Both the position numbers and the translations under genes were made by a program. A stretch of DNA of 64,000 nucleotides from Wolfiporia cocos (taxonomy: Eukaryota > Basidiomycota > Agaricomycetes > Polyporales > Phaeolaceae), in contig JACCLO010000005.1 in assembly GCA_029448655.1 (NCBI GenBank), forward strand, positions 372,001-436,000, read 5' to 3'. Positions 34,260 through 46,020 of the stretch are shown here, piece by piece. Every line of letters starts with the position of its first letter. Positions within the stretch are counted from its first letter, which is position 1. The notes under the pieces are model-generated. The model was given only the letters and a program-made list of their open reading frames with translations. It made no database searches and was not told the DNA's origin.

Positions 34260-37200
34260 CTACATGGACGACGCCGACCGCCCGCGGTTGTGCTGGACGT
34301 AGCCCTCGATGAGGCTCATCATGTTGCCGATACTAGTCTCTTCAGGCAACCACTCGCCGTTGTTCACGCATAGCACCTTCATGCGCTCCGCGTACTTAAG
34401 GTCGGGCAGCAGCTTGGGTGTGATCAGGAAGTACTGTCCGCTGTCCTCTTTGCATGTAACGTCGACGAGGGCATTGTGTACGGCGCGCTCAGCGCGCCGA
34501 TCCATTCCCTTGGTGAGAACACGTGTTAAGAATTGCATCTCACAAGACACGCGAAGAGACAAACCTGATTGATCTCGTCGACAAGCGAGAACGGGGCGCG
34601 GGCTTCTTCTGTCAGACTCATCAAGTATAAGATGGTCGTGAGAGAACGTTCCTGATGTATAAACGTTAGACTGTGACCCAACTAAAGCAGACTCGCACTT
34701 ACTCCTCCCGATTGTCGCTCTCCCGTTAGGAGCTGCAGTTTTTCTTCGTCACGGAACTTGACCAGAATGTCGATTGCCCACTTGTCATAATCTTCGTGCT
34801 CGTGAATTCTGACTTCACCGGCACAACCAAGACCTACAAGCACGATCAATATATCGATCTTTGAAAGCAACGCGTGCAAGACTCACGATCAAATGCAGCA
34901 GAGAACTTCTGACCGATGCTGGTGACAAGCTCCTCCAGCGCTGGTTGCCAGTTGTCCTGAGGACGTTCAACATTTCTGTAGTATAGACGAGACTCTCAAG
35001 CTTACTCTCGCTGCCTTAATGGACCGCTCGAACTTCAGGACTTTCTTTTGCCGGTCCTCGATGGTCCTCGTGAGGGCTGCAATCTACAGGCAAACTGTAT
35101 CGGTGTGGCAAATTCAACACAACTCGTCACACATACCTCTGCTTGGCGCTTCTTGTATTGCTCGACAACGCCTCCATTAGTATGCAAGTTCATCTCGAGC
35201 TGAGCTTGCTTCGTCTCAAGTTCAGCGCGGACTTGCTCAGCAGACATTGCACTGGCTTGTCCGTCCTGAATACAGAATATTGGCGATATGTTCAGCACTC
35301 GGGAGCTGGCACGCACATGTTCCATCTCGCGGAATCGGTCACGAAGCTCGTCGTCAACAGATTCGAGCTTCTCCTTGCTCAGCTCAAGCTTCGCCTTCGA
35401 GTCTTGCTTGGCGACTTCATAAGCCCTGTTGGCTGCGCAGAGAACTCTTTATTACGTGAATGCACCGCTCTCCATTCTGGCATCTCTTACCCTCTTGATA
35501 CACGGCAAGAGCCTTTGCCAACTCAGCCTCTTTCTCCTCAAAGAGGACTTCAAGCGCAGCCTTGTTCGCAGCAGCCTGAGCTTGGTGCAATCCGAGACGA
35601 GTGGCCTCTGCTTGATCTTTGATAACATCACGCATGAGTGCCTAACATGCACACCAGTTAGCCTGTCTCAGATTGCATGCAGATCAACGCCTACTAGGCA
35701 TTGTTGCGCGATGTCAGCGCGCTCCCTTGCCACTTTTAGCAATTGTATCTTCAGTCTAGCCCGTTCTTCATCAACAGATGGCCTGTTTAGAAGCTTCTGA
35801 AGTTCATCACGAGCACGCTCTGAGGAACGGTATAGTGATCAGCACCACCTTCGCAGGACGAAGCGTCGACATACCAATCTTGACTGTGAGCGTGGTTTGA
35901 TTCTGCTGTAACCGCTGTGCATGGTCTTTCCGAATTTGAAGTCCATCCTGCAGCACACCATAAGCGACTCCCAATAGAGCAGAGAAGAGTCTGGCGTACA
36001 GTTTGGCGTTTGAGCTCCCGGCTTTGACTGCGAATGCCAGCATCCTCCTCCCCCAATGCCTGCATCTGCTCACTGATGATCGACAGCTCACGCCTCGCTT
36101 CCTCAATAGCCCGCTCATAGCGTTCCTTCAGGCTTTGATCGACTATCGCATATAACTCAGCTGGAAGCAACCCGATATGAAGCGTATTTGTAGGGCTTAC
36201 CTGTTGCAGAAACGAGATTCCTTGCTGGCTTGACCATTCTCGTGGAGTTCTGAGGCAGGCGCTTGCCGTATCGCGATCGCGTGACAGAGTTGAAAACATT
36301 CCCAACGATATAGCTTGCTCCCCCGCCTCCACCTTCCGGCCCGGTCCTCGAGACCATATCCATGGCACGACGGGAATCGACAGCATTTGGATCGAGAGCG
36401 ATTGCCTGACGACCATGAGCCCATTACGACGATAGGTGCAGAAACCACCGATTCTTACAGTGCGATGTATGTTCATGTTTGATGTTAAGAACCATCTGAG
36501 TCCCTCTGGGCAATTAACATAATCAATGGCATAACCATCAAAACCGAGCTCGCGCATCTGCAAACTGGTTAGACACGAAACAACCTCGATGTTATGGGCA
36601 ACTCACCTCTTGCTCAGACATTGGCGGAGGAGGCAGCTGACTCTCATCCTTGTTCTTGTACCAGGTGTGCAGACGAGCCTTGCGGCCGATGGCCTCAGGG
36701 GTATCAACAAGGAGTCGATTCAACAACTGGTAGTCCTCTTCGCACTGCGCGACGAAGGTCTGGATGGATCTGGAAATCAGCCGACAATAAGTCATCACGC
36801 ATAACTGCATACCCTCAATTGACCCGAGCCAAAACAAGCCTCTACGGCATCGGCATACCGAGGGTCTGGCACTGTCACGCAGAGCGTAGGCGGCTCAAAC
36901 ACATCCATCTTGAACCTGTGCTTGTTTGCTCTCAACCAACGAACAGCGTCGCCGCAGTCCTGGTCCCCTCGACTGAGAGCATCAAGCTTCTGGTGAGAAA
37001 CATCCTCTAGCTGCTGCAGGCTGGGTACGACAATTAGGGTGGGAGCACGGGCGCCTCTTGGTATGCACTCACTAATGCGTATTCTCATCAACGACGGCTT
37101 TGAATCTCGATTCCTCAGCAATCACAGCCTTCTGCTTATCCTGTATCTCGGAGATCTCATTCGCTAGCTTGTTCTTTTCTTGATTGACTTTGCGCTACCA

Positions 37201-39057
37201 ATGGCAAAGTCAATTCGTGAACAGCAGTGATGCGAATTTATCCTACCATCTCTGTATTGATTGCATCCACATCTTCAATCTCAGGTGGATTGTCCAACTG
37301 ATGCTGGAACTGGGCGATCGCCTTCTCACACTTGTTGATCTCTCTCAGTCGGGTCTTCTCAAGATTCTTCAGATTTTCTAGCTTATTTGTCAACGTCTCC
37401 GCTTCCATTTCCTGAATTAACTTGGTTAGCACTAGAATCATTCATGGCTTTTGAATATGAATGAGACACGCCTTTTTCTCACTTTCGGTCGTCTTCCGAG
37501 CAATGGACTCGTATTTGCGCCTGATCGTCCTCTTCTTGTCATCACGCAACGACTCATACTCGGCGATTTGCGCTTCAATAGCCCTATATGTCCAGGTCGG
37601 TAGAGCGAGACTGAGAAATAACAGCTGGATCGTACTCTTTGCGCTCCGATATCGGTTTGTTTCTCTCTTGAAGCTTCTTGACGCGTGCGAGCGCCTCTCG
37701 CTGTGTGGCCTTGGCTACCGTATAATTATTCTTTGCCTCCACGTATTCTCTGAAAGGTAAGATCAACTCGTAAAGTTGAACCTGAACGAGACATCAGTAT
37801 TTGCGATCGTGAACACTGTTTCGCGTCGCCACATGCCTCACGCTCGAGTTGACGGCGCTCCTCAAACCGCTTGACCTCACGCTCAAGAGCGGCGTTACGC
37901 TCTTCTGCCGTCTTGAGCTGATCCGTGTCGCTGTTTAAAAGCTGCCATACATGAGCTGTAAGCAACCTGACAAATTAAAGTTGTACCAACCTCTTGCAGT
38001 TGCTTCAAATCCTTTCCAGAGCTGATCAGGGTATTGTGCCAGGTCGTGAGGCTAGCATTGCCCGCTGCCCGCTGTGTCTCTCGCAGAAGTTGTTGCGGGC
38101 TCATCTGAGCAAACTCCGAGACCTTATCCTGGGGAAGGAAAGTACTGGAAACGTAGGCGGATACGTTTCAGCCACGAGCCACGCTACACAAGAGTACTGA
38201 CCAGAGGTTGCTGACTTGCACATTCAGTTCAGCCATGCGATTCTGAATCTCACGACCCGAGGCGGCTTGTCCATTAAGGAAGAAGTTCGAGCTCTTTGAC
38301 TTTGCACTGAGTGTCCGCCTGATGGTGAGGTTCGGCTTGCCCTTGGAACCCTTCAGTTCGATCTCGATGTGTCCTGAATGCGTCCCAATCTTGACGAATG
38401 AGTTCAGATCAGTTGCACGGCCCAGGACCTGAGCAGCACGCTAAGTACAGGAACGCGCGAGCGTGTCTCCATATTGCAAACTCACACTCGGAGGGAAATT
38501 TAGCCCCAGACAGATAGCACAAGCAATGGTACTCTTTCCGGTACCATTAGGCCCAAAGATCAAGTTCAAGTACGGACCAGGGCGGAACTCTACAAAGTCG
38601 TATGTGACGAAATTCTTCAGCTGTATGCGCACAATCGACCCTGGAACGAAGCTTGAAACAATGCTTGTGAGGACTTCCGTTCTCGTGGGCATCACCCTTT
38701 CCGTAAGGCAGGCACTCACTCATCGACATCACGCGGTAATGTGCGTATCCTCTCCTTCTTCACCGGCTCAACGTCGTCATCTACGGGGCGCGAATCGCCT
38801 TCTTCATTGATGCGTACGCGCTTCCTACCCTTGGGAGACGCGTCCTCATCCTCCTCGTCCTCCTCTTCTCCTTCGCGCTCGTCATTATCCTCAACGACTT
38901 CACGTGTCTCATCCTCTGACACAATCTGTCTGCGCGCAATCCCCTTTCCTTTCGCATTTTGCTGCTGCGCCATCTTGTCTGAATCCTTTCTTCCGCGCAA
39001 GCCGTGGTTTTCCTTTTGCGAGTCCTCGCTGGCCGGAGATGCAGCCTTGCGGGGCAT
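34260..39057 (-). CDS. SMC5: SMC5, Smc5/6 complex ATPase
   Basis: A highly split gene, probably 16-20 exons and roughly 1,150-1,200 residues. The exons I could fix are 39057-38720, 38651-38486, one starting at 38428, and the last, 34508-34260. An acidic/basic N-terminal tail ([20 protein letters not shown]) precedes [17 protein letters not shown]. Walker A is [10 protein letters not shown]. The arm starts [22 protein letters not shown]. Two long coiled-coil arms flank a hinge near 36.4-37.1 kb. The C-terminal head has [19 protein letters not shown], the signature [13 protein letters not shown] and Walker [16 protein letters not shown]. Smc5/6 acts in recombination-linked DNA repair and replication-stress tolerance. 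No disrupting stop was noticed in the arms, but I did not verify every internal exon. Confidence 0.93.
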
Positions 39058-39426
39058 GATATGAGGCCACTCCCGATTGAAACGCGACTGTGGCGGAGTG
39101 GTGATGAGACGCGGCGACGGGGTGGGACGGACGCGTCGCGATATTAGCTTCAGGGCAGGTCGTTTCGTTTTCTTAATGCTGCTTACAGAAATCTAAGCCA
39201 CTATATAATCGGAGTTCCAATTCTCTAACCGATCGTTGAATGCCGTGCCGTATGACGCCCATTTCGGTCGCGTCGCGCGACTGCGTGACCGTTCCCTGAC
39301 TCGGAGGCACGCACTATTCTCCTGGTATTCTGCTCTCCTGGTATTCTGCTTCAAAGGCCTGCCAGTGAGCGTTGGACGTGCATCTCATTCCTAGACTATC
39401 AGACTTCTGTCAACTCGGGACTAACC
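39058..39426. promoter_or_regulatory. Divergent upstream region, SMC5 / HAM1
   Basis: This is 369 bp between divergent start codons. Near 39190-39215 there is an AT-richer patch (ctatataatcgg) that could act as a TATA-like element for HAM1 at long range. A direct repeat of ctcctggtattctgct lies at 39320-39350. Confidence 0.4.
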
Positions 39427-40226
39427 ATGGCTGCGAACAAATTGAGTGCGTGCGGCGTGCTCGGCGTGCAGTCGAAAAGACCAAGCTCGTGCTAACGGCG
39501 CTGCCGCAGTCTTCGTAACGGGAAACGCGAACAAGTTGAAGGAGGTCCGCGCCATCCTGGGCGTGTCTAGCGTGGAGGTCGACTCCCGGGAGCTCGACAG
39601 CAAGTGCATTATTACTCTGCTCACAGCTATCCGTATTACTGACATCTCGGCTGGCAGTCCCTGAAATCCAAGGCAGCACACGAGAGGTCGCCACCGCAAA
39701 ATGCCGGCGGGCCGCAGAGCTGCTTTGCGGGCCGTGCATTACTGAAGACACTGCGCTCTGCTTCGAGGCGCTGAATGGTCTCCCGGGGCCTTACATCAAG
39801 TACTTCCTCAAGGAGCTCGGCCATGCAGGCATGTCACAATACATACATGAAGGAGCCAACACTAAAGCCAGATGCTCACAGGTCTGAACAACCTCCTCGT
39901 CGGATTCCCGACCACAGCGGCATGGGCGCTCTGTACGTTCGCATACAGCGCCGGACCCGGCACCGAACCGATCCTCTTCGAAGGCCGCACGGACGGGCAC
40001 ATTGTCCCCGCCAGGGGCGATGGCAAGTTCGGATGGGATCCCGTGTTCGAACCGAATGGCACAGGCAAGACGTGCGTATCCCCATTCTCCTTTTGATGTA
40101 GCAATCATAAAACTGATGTAACTCCGAAGATATGCAGAGATGAGCGCCGAGGAGAAGAACAAGCTCTCACACCGGTATCGCGCTCTCGAGAAGCTCCAGG
40201 CATATCTGCGCACGCTGGATCAATAG
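39427..40226 (+). CDS. HAM1: Inosine/xanthosine triphosphate pyrophosphatase
   Basis: Exons 39427-39445, 39510-39599, 39658-39828, 39882-40071 and 40130-40226 give 188 residues, the standard ITPA/Ham1 length. Motifs are [17 protein letters not shown] (substrate loop), [46 protein letters not shown] (metal-binding acids), [34 protein letters not shown] and [13 protein letters not shown]. It hydrolyses ITP, dITP and XTP to monophosphates, cleaning the nucleotide pool. Introns 2 (39600-39657) and 3 (39829-39881) both need GC-AG splicing to keep the conserved frame: donors A/GCAAGT and G/GCATGT. No GT donor nearby gives the right phase. Confidence 0.92.
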
Positions 40227-40319
40227 ATGATAAACAAAGCATGTATAAATCCAGAGATCGATGTGTGATATGAATTTGCACAAGATAGAGCATGCTTGGA
40301 AGATGGATTTGCATTGCCG

Positions 40320-41205
40320 TCATAACCTTGATTTCTCTCCGGAGGTATCAGCTTTTCTCTTCCGAGAGGGTGCCTGGAACGGAGCAATCGTGTGTACGCC
40401 GGATACAAGTAGACGCGCGGTCTTCTTGTCGTACATCTGCGTCCCCATGTCGTCCCAGCGTCATTGTACAGAGCAAATGCGCAACATACCTCCGCACGAG
40501 CTGCTGTGACACGCCCGCCGAGAGTCAAAGTGGTACTGACCATCACAAGCTCCATACCCCTGCATAAACGTAGAGCAAGTGAGTTGGTCACCGGAGTGTA
40601 CATCAAACCCGCTGTACGCACAGCGATGCGGCTGAATGCCATACGATGTTCATGGCCGTGGACATGCCTGTGGCATCAATTCCAGTGACAAGTGATAGGA
40701 TCAACAGCGGAGAGAATGTCCCTCTGATAGACATTGACCATCAGCTGGGAAGCACAACTGAGATCTGAGATAGTCATACATATCCAGTATGTGAGCTGAG
40801 CAACCTCCTGCGAGCGCACCGTGCACGTTCAACATGTCTTTGGCACATATCACCGACGATATCCTTTCCGCGACAGATATGCCACTCACTCTTTTCCACA
40901 GTGACCTCGCAGACTGTCTGACCCTCGAGGGCAATGCTCCGCAGTGCCTCCGCTGGCTCATCCTCTCCCACCAACTCTGTCTGCTTACCCATCCCTACGC
41001 GTCGGACATATACCTCGGACAATCTGAGGTTCTTCAATTCTGAATGCCCGAAGACGTTGCTACCTGGATAGTTCGCAATGTGCCACGCAAAGATGTTCGC
41101 AGCAAGCTGTTTCTTGTCCAGCGAGATATTGCCTTTGATCTTGGTTGGATCATCGTTGGGAGCGGGGGCAGGAGAGAGCTTGCGTGCTTTCGCGAGAAAG
41201 TCCAT
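40320..41205 (-). CDS. Hotdog-fold thioesterase family protein (paralogue 1)
   Basis: Five exons on the minus strand (41205-40890, 40837-40780, 40723-40622, 40559-40490, 40436-40320) give 220 residues. The hotdog core is MLNVHGALAGGCSAHILD (helix with the G-G-C-S turn), then IDATGMSTAMNIVWHSAASLG, MELVMVSTTLTLGGRVTAARAE and KTARLLVSGVHTIAPFQ. This is the PaaI/ACOT13-like pattern, which would act on acyl-CoA substrates in the cytosol or mitochondria; the substrate is unknown. The C-terminal tail is basic (SRKRKADTSGEKSRL). Intron positions and phases (1,2,2,0) are identical to the paralogue at 44058-44841. It is convergent with HAM1, with 93 bases between their stops. Confidence 0.82.
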
Positions 41206-42320
41206 GGCCGTATCCGGGTTCTTTCCTTGACCACCGCACACTAAGGTAATATAACGTGTCCCTCGATTCGTCTAATGGGGATCATGTGCACGAGTCCCGC
41301 CGGAAGCTGATGTAATTGGACACTACGACGATCGGCGACATAGCCGTGGCAAGCGATTTGCCCCGGTAGGCGTAACGTAGTGCATCTGATCAACGCCGTG
41401 AGTTGCGTTGCGCTCCGCGAAGACGTGTATTATCAGGGCCAGACCCGGCGTCCGTGACAATTCGGGATCGAAAGCCCTTTCACAGCTCCGTCGCAGGCGG
41501 TGTTCTGCATCATCACGATCCGGGTATTGTACGCTGCCAGGGTAAACCATTATACGAACGGAAGATGCACAAAACACCGACGCCACAGGCGAATTGAGCT
41601 CGCAAACCAGCACGAGATTGCGTGGGAGATTGCACGAAACTGAAATCGCTATCATAATCGTTCAACCGAGTGGCCGATCGGGATCGGCGCCACAAAGTCT
41701 CAATATGGCAACCCCATCCTGCTTCCGCACTGGGCGTCTACATGCGCTCATGGTTTTGCCTCAAGGAGTACGCCGCATACTTTACGCCTCAATTTGGGAT
41801 GGGATGCAGATCAAGGAGGCAAGTTGTGCGCGCGGTACTGCAGGTAGGCCTGACTACATGCACTGAACACCACACAACGCAGAAGATCCGGGAACTGTGG
41901 CTTGTTGCTGCCATCATGCAATGGCCACGACGCTCGCACGCGGACATAGGACTTCAGTGCCAGTTACCGACCACACCGGACTGTGTGTCTGCTCTATCCG
42001 CTCTTTTTTCCTTTTTTTCTCTCTAACAACGATGTGGATCTGAGCATAAAGACGCCCAGGCCATTTGTTGTGGCACTAGGCCGGTCAACAGCTCAATCTG
42101 ACCGATTTGGGTGCGGAAGGCGGATCTTGTACCTCAGTTTGTCTGGGCTATACCAATGTCCATATCCGACACCTCCGTCTTTCCAACCGCAAGCCGATTC
42201 CATTTCCGATGTCTGGTCTATATAACCACCGCACTCTGGACGCGGCAGAGGCCAGTCAACGCTATATGAAAAGCCAAGTAGCAACTTGTCGTTTCTTCTC
42301 TCCCCCGCATTTACCTCGCC
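41206..42320. other. Intergenic region with kinase promoter
   Basis: This is about 1.1 kb without a convincing gene. Near 42000-42026 there is a strong T/C tract (ctcttttttcctttttttc), followed by the TATA-like box listed separately. Frames of up to 118 codons around 41.6-42.0 kb have no conserved features. Confidence 0.4.
42219..42226 (+). promoter_or_regulatory. TATA-like box of the kinase gene
   Basis: The sequence ctatataa lies about 95 bases upstream of the kinase ATG at 42321, a distance that suits a TATA element with a short 5' leader. It stands out from the GC-rich surroundings. Confidence 0.5.
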
Positions 42321-43803
42321 ATGGTGCAATTCAGCGCTATCCTCCCTAGCTTCCTCGGCGTCGTGCTCGCCTCGGGCGACATGCGGCTTCGCATGCTGGA
42401 AGTCCTCGGTCACGGCGCATACGGCGTTGTATACCTTGCGCAGGACCTGAATTATTCCTCATCTCAGCCCAAGTACTACGCTGTCAAGTGTCTTCTCAAG
42501 CAACCTGAAGACTCGGAGCACTATCGCCTTCAGCAGCGCGAAATTAGCTGTCACAAAGCCGCGTCGTCCCTCCCCAACGTTGTTCGACTACATCAGGTCA
42601 TCGAGGATGATTTTTATATGTACTTGGTTCTCGACTACTGCCCTGGCGGCGACCTCTTCAGCGCCATTATTGACCGCGGTGTCTTCATCGACCACAACGA
42701 ACGACTACGACGCACCTTCCTCCAGCTCCTCGATGCAGTACACGATTGTCACGACATCGGCATATACCACCGCGATCTGAAGCCGGAAAATATCATGTGT
42801 TCTGCGGACGGCGAGGATATTTACCTGTGCGACTTTGGACTCGCAACGCGACACAAGTTGAGCGTGAACTTCGGCTGTGGCAGCAGCTTCTACATGAGCC
42901 CAGGTACGTTATCCTGTTTGTTGTGCGCGAACATGCCCCTCAGTTATATCCACAGAGTGCATCGGCGACTGCACCGGCAGGAAGCCTTTCGTCACCTCTA
43001 TATCCGACATCTGGTCCCTCGGCATCATCCTCACGAACCTCATCACCAGCCGTAATCCCTGGCATGTCGCCTCGCCCTCAGAGGACGTTGCATTTGCCGC
43101 TTATCTGCAACAAGGCGAGACATGGCTCCGGCGCATGCTCCCCATCTCGCGCGGCGCGTGCTCCATCCTCGCGCGCATTTTCGTCATCGAGCCCGAGCGG
43201 CGCATCACGCTGCACGAGTTACGCAACGCTATCAAAGAGCTCAACAGCTTCTTCCCCGACCCCGACGACCCGATCGACAGGCTCCCCTCCTGGGCGCGCT
43301 GCGTCGGCTCGGACGACTTCGAGAACGCCAAGTTCGTGCGGTTCACAGGCACGACGGAGGCATCTGCCGCTTCCGATGCGAGTCTCGAGCTCATTGAAAT
43401 CCTCCCTCTCCCCACGCTTGAGCGCATCGCGTCTCCGATTGGCCTCGTCGGCACGACCGCGGTCGACTTCAACGTCTCACAGTTCGTCAACGGTGGAAGC
43501 GTGCCCGCCGTGGAGTCGGACCCGTCGCTCCTCAGCGACGCGTCCAGCTCGATAGAGGAGGAGAGCGAGGGTCCGGAGACGCCGGAGACGCACGGCATTT
43601 ACTTCTCCGATTCAATACCGGAGTTGTCGCTCGAGCTTCCGCGGGATCCCAGCATTGTTGTCGTGCCGGAGCCCAGCATCTCCGCCGTGCCGGAAGACCT
43701 GGAGTGTGGCATCTCAGACTCGCAGGTCTCGCTAGCGATGAAGAAGAGGAAGCTGCCTCGCTCCTGGGAGCGCTTCGTGCAAAGAATCAAGATCAAGGGC
43801 TGA
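42321..43803 (+). CDS. Serine/threonine protein kinase, Ran1/Sks1-like
   Basis: Exons 42321-42903 and 42956-43803 give 476 residues. The kinase domain begins near residue 25: glycine loop LGHGAYGVVY, catalytic lysine in YYAVKCL, then YLVLDYCPGGDLFSAI, active loop IYHRDLKPENIM, LCDFGLAT and YMSPE (restored only by splicing out the 52-nt intron), then SISDIWSLGIILTNLITSRNPW. All catalytic residues are present, so it should be active. The C-terminal 170 residues are acidic, S/P-rich and probably regulatory, ending in a basic patch (MKKRKLPRSWERFVQRIKIK). The pattern is closest to fungal nutrient/meiosis kinases of the Ran1/Pat1/Sks1/Vhs1 group. The first ~20 residues are hydrophobic (FSAILPSFLGVVLASG), which is unusual; Met21 may be an alternative start. 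Confidence 0.88.
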
Positions 43804-44057
43804 GCAGGATCTCTTGGGTAGCATTGGGTTCGGGTCCGGTGCTGGCCACCGATTTGTCGGGAAGTTGGAATAGCGAGCTTATTACCGTTCGTGTATTTGT
43901 ATATCATACCTGAATCATACTACATAGAGGCATTCCATATCGTCTTGGGTGATTATGCGTCGGATTTGAAACTAAATCGCGGTATCAAAGTAACAACTGA
44001 GACCAATCATATGAGAAATTGTCCGATAGGTGCCATGAGGGGGTCGTTACCAACGTA

Positions 44058-44841
44058 TCAAAGCTTCAGACTCGACGCTGCAGGCCTCATCTTGACGTGC
44101 GTACCAGATGCGCATAAACGGCGCGTAGTGGTGTCCCATATCTGCATATGTCAGATGCCAGTATCCGGGGTCAATAAGACATTCGACAATACCTCAGTCC
44201 TCGCGGTCGATGTCCGACTTCCAGCCGCTAATGTCACATTCACAATCTCCAATTTGTCGCCGCTATCACAGGCCCACGGCTGAGATCAGATTGGACGGTC
44301 ATACAGAGTGATGAGCTCACAGGCTGGCTCCTGCAAAGTAGTTGGCATTGAGGGCCTGGGAGACCAGATCGACGTTCCCTCCCTTGGCGTAGCCCGCCAA
44401 GGCGAGCGCGATTGAAGAGCAACTAACAGCGCACTTGAACATACTCCTGGGAGGAATGAAAGAATGACCCACGTGTCTATAATAAAGGCAGAGCATCCGC
44501 CATGCAGCATGTCGTGGATATTGACCATGTCTGCAATTTTGTAGCAATGACACCGTGTACAAGCCACACAGCCAATAATATTTATTGTACTGTCGTGAGC
44601 TGTGCTTACCTCTTGTCACGGTCAGCTCAAACACAACACGCGCCTGCGTTGAGCCATCCTCGGGCCTCTCAAATAGAGAAAGCTCAGTGGCTTTGAGCCC
44701 GAGCACTACAGAGTCACCGAAGTCCCCCTCCCGCGTAAATATGGCCGCCAGGCGTATGAGCTTATCCTTCAGCTCCGTAGGTACGTTTCCCCGTGCGTCC
44801 TGCATCGCATTCGTCCAGTGCTGCACCCTTTCTGCCGTCAT
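44058..44841 (-). CDS. Hotdog-fold thioesterase family protein (paralogue 2)
   Basis: Exons 44841-44610, 44530-44473, 44422-44321, 44262-44193 and 44141-44058 give 181 residues. The core pattern is NIHDMLHGGCSAFIIDTCSS, then ALNANYFAGASLGDKLEIVN, VTLAAGSRTSTARTEIWD and LCASGTHVKMRP. This is a more typical member than paralogue 1: it keeps the C-S-S after the helix and the GDKLEIVN strand. Exons 2-4 have the same lengths as in paralogue 1 (58, 102 and 70 nt) and introns share phases. The two genes lie on the same strand on either side of the kinase, so an older local duplication is likely. Its 3' end is convergent with the kinase gene (254-base gap). Confidence 0.86.
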
Positions 44842-45159
44842 CTTCGCGTCGTTGCTTCAACAGAAAGAGTGTAATGTGCTAGCTGGCAGACCAAAGTGGT
44901 AGTGAGGCATCGCGCTTGACCGTTCATATTGACGCACTCGGGACGGGACTGATGAGCGCCCTTTCCGCGGCCGCGGACCATTGACCGATCGGTGCAATCC
45001 CAAGCCACGTGCCCGTAGGTAGGAGCCTGGGACTTCCGGATCGGGACGACACACATTTCATACAGCCACTCCGAGTCTGTGTGGTAGTTCTACTTGCCTT
45101 CCCGGTCCTTCGACCCTTGATACATCCATTGAACTCTCACCCCGCAACCTTTGCCCAAG
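44842..45159. promoter_or_regulatory. Divergent upstream region, thioesterase 2 / RUB1
   Basis: This is 318 bp between divergent start codons, with no TATA box and no open frame of interest. A GC-rich island (ccgcggccgcgg) lies near 44966-44977. Confidence 0.4.
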
Positions 45160-45665
45160 ATGATGATCAAAGTGAAGGTGGGCGCGTCCTCCGAAGCTAT
45201 GTCGCGTCGTTGTGTTGACTGAGCTCCTCGCCACACTCTACAGACTCTCACCGGGAAGGAGGTAAGCATTGCGGATTGCTAGCGGGAGGCTGTTGAGTCA
45301 CTATATTTCGTCACTAACTGCATATGTTTCCGTCCGGTACACTAGATTGAGCTCGATATCGACCCAGAAGACAAGGTGAGTACGCCGATACTTTCGGTAT
45401 TCCTCCACATTGACGGCATGCATCCCAGATTACGCGTATAAAGGAGAAGGTCGAGGAGCAGTCTGGTGTCCCCCCACCACAGCAGCGTCTGATTTTTGGC
45501 GGTCGTCAAATGTACGTTGTCTGCTCCTTGGTATATTATGTGCTTGCTAATCGCTGTCGACGCCACTCGATGCTGATTAGGCCCGACGACAAGACCGCAA
45601 AGGACTTCAACATCGCCGCAGGTACAGTACTTCACTTGGTGCTGGCGCTCCGTGGAGGCTGTTAG
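45160..45665 (+). CDS. RUB1: NEDD8/Rub1 ubiquitin-like modifier
   Basis: Five exons (45160-45177, 45244-45261, 45346-45375, 45429-45511, 45581-45665) give 77 residues. The first two exons are only 18 nt each and the third 30 nt, so the gene is invisible as a single open frame. The sequence shows IKVKTLTGKEIELDI, the hydrophobic patch around Ile44 (QQRLIFGG) and the tail VLALRGGC. Ala72 instead of Arg72 separates NEDD8 from ubiquitin. The C-terminus carries just one residue (Cys77) beyond the Gly75-Gly76 that must be exposed for conjugation, mainly to cullins. Position 48 is Arg rather than the usual Lys. Confidence 0.95.
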
Positions 45666-46020
45666 GTGTGTCACACGCACGCACGGTTCCCGCCAAGAGC
45701 TGACGATGATGCGATATTAGACAACCGTAGTGACGAAGGTTCTGTCGCTGTATCCCTGATGCTGTTCCATATGTGCTATTATCGCAACGCTGCTACTCTG
45801 TCAATCTGAACACTTGCTGACCCTGGAACTTTGCGATGAGACACATTCTCCCGAATTCAGCGGACTGCGCTGCTCCATAACCTAGAGCCCACGTAGGCCT
45901 TCATACGTACATGAGCTGAGTAACTGGTTGAAGATGATATAAAAAAGCGGGGGCAGCACAATGAAGCAGTTTTACGGCACGTCCAGCAAAATACAAGCAC
46001 TAATAGAACATAATCGCACC
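45666..46020. other. Convergent intergenic region
   Basis: This is 355 bp between the 3' ends of RUB1 and the SAP18 gene. A motif gatataaaaaagcggggg (45934-45951) is A/T then G-rich and may belong to a terminator. No gene was seen. Confidence 0.35.
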
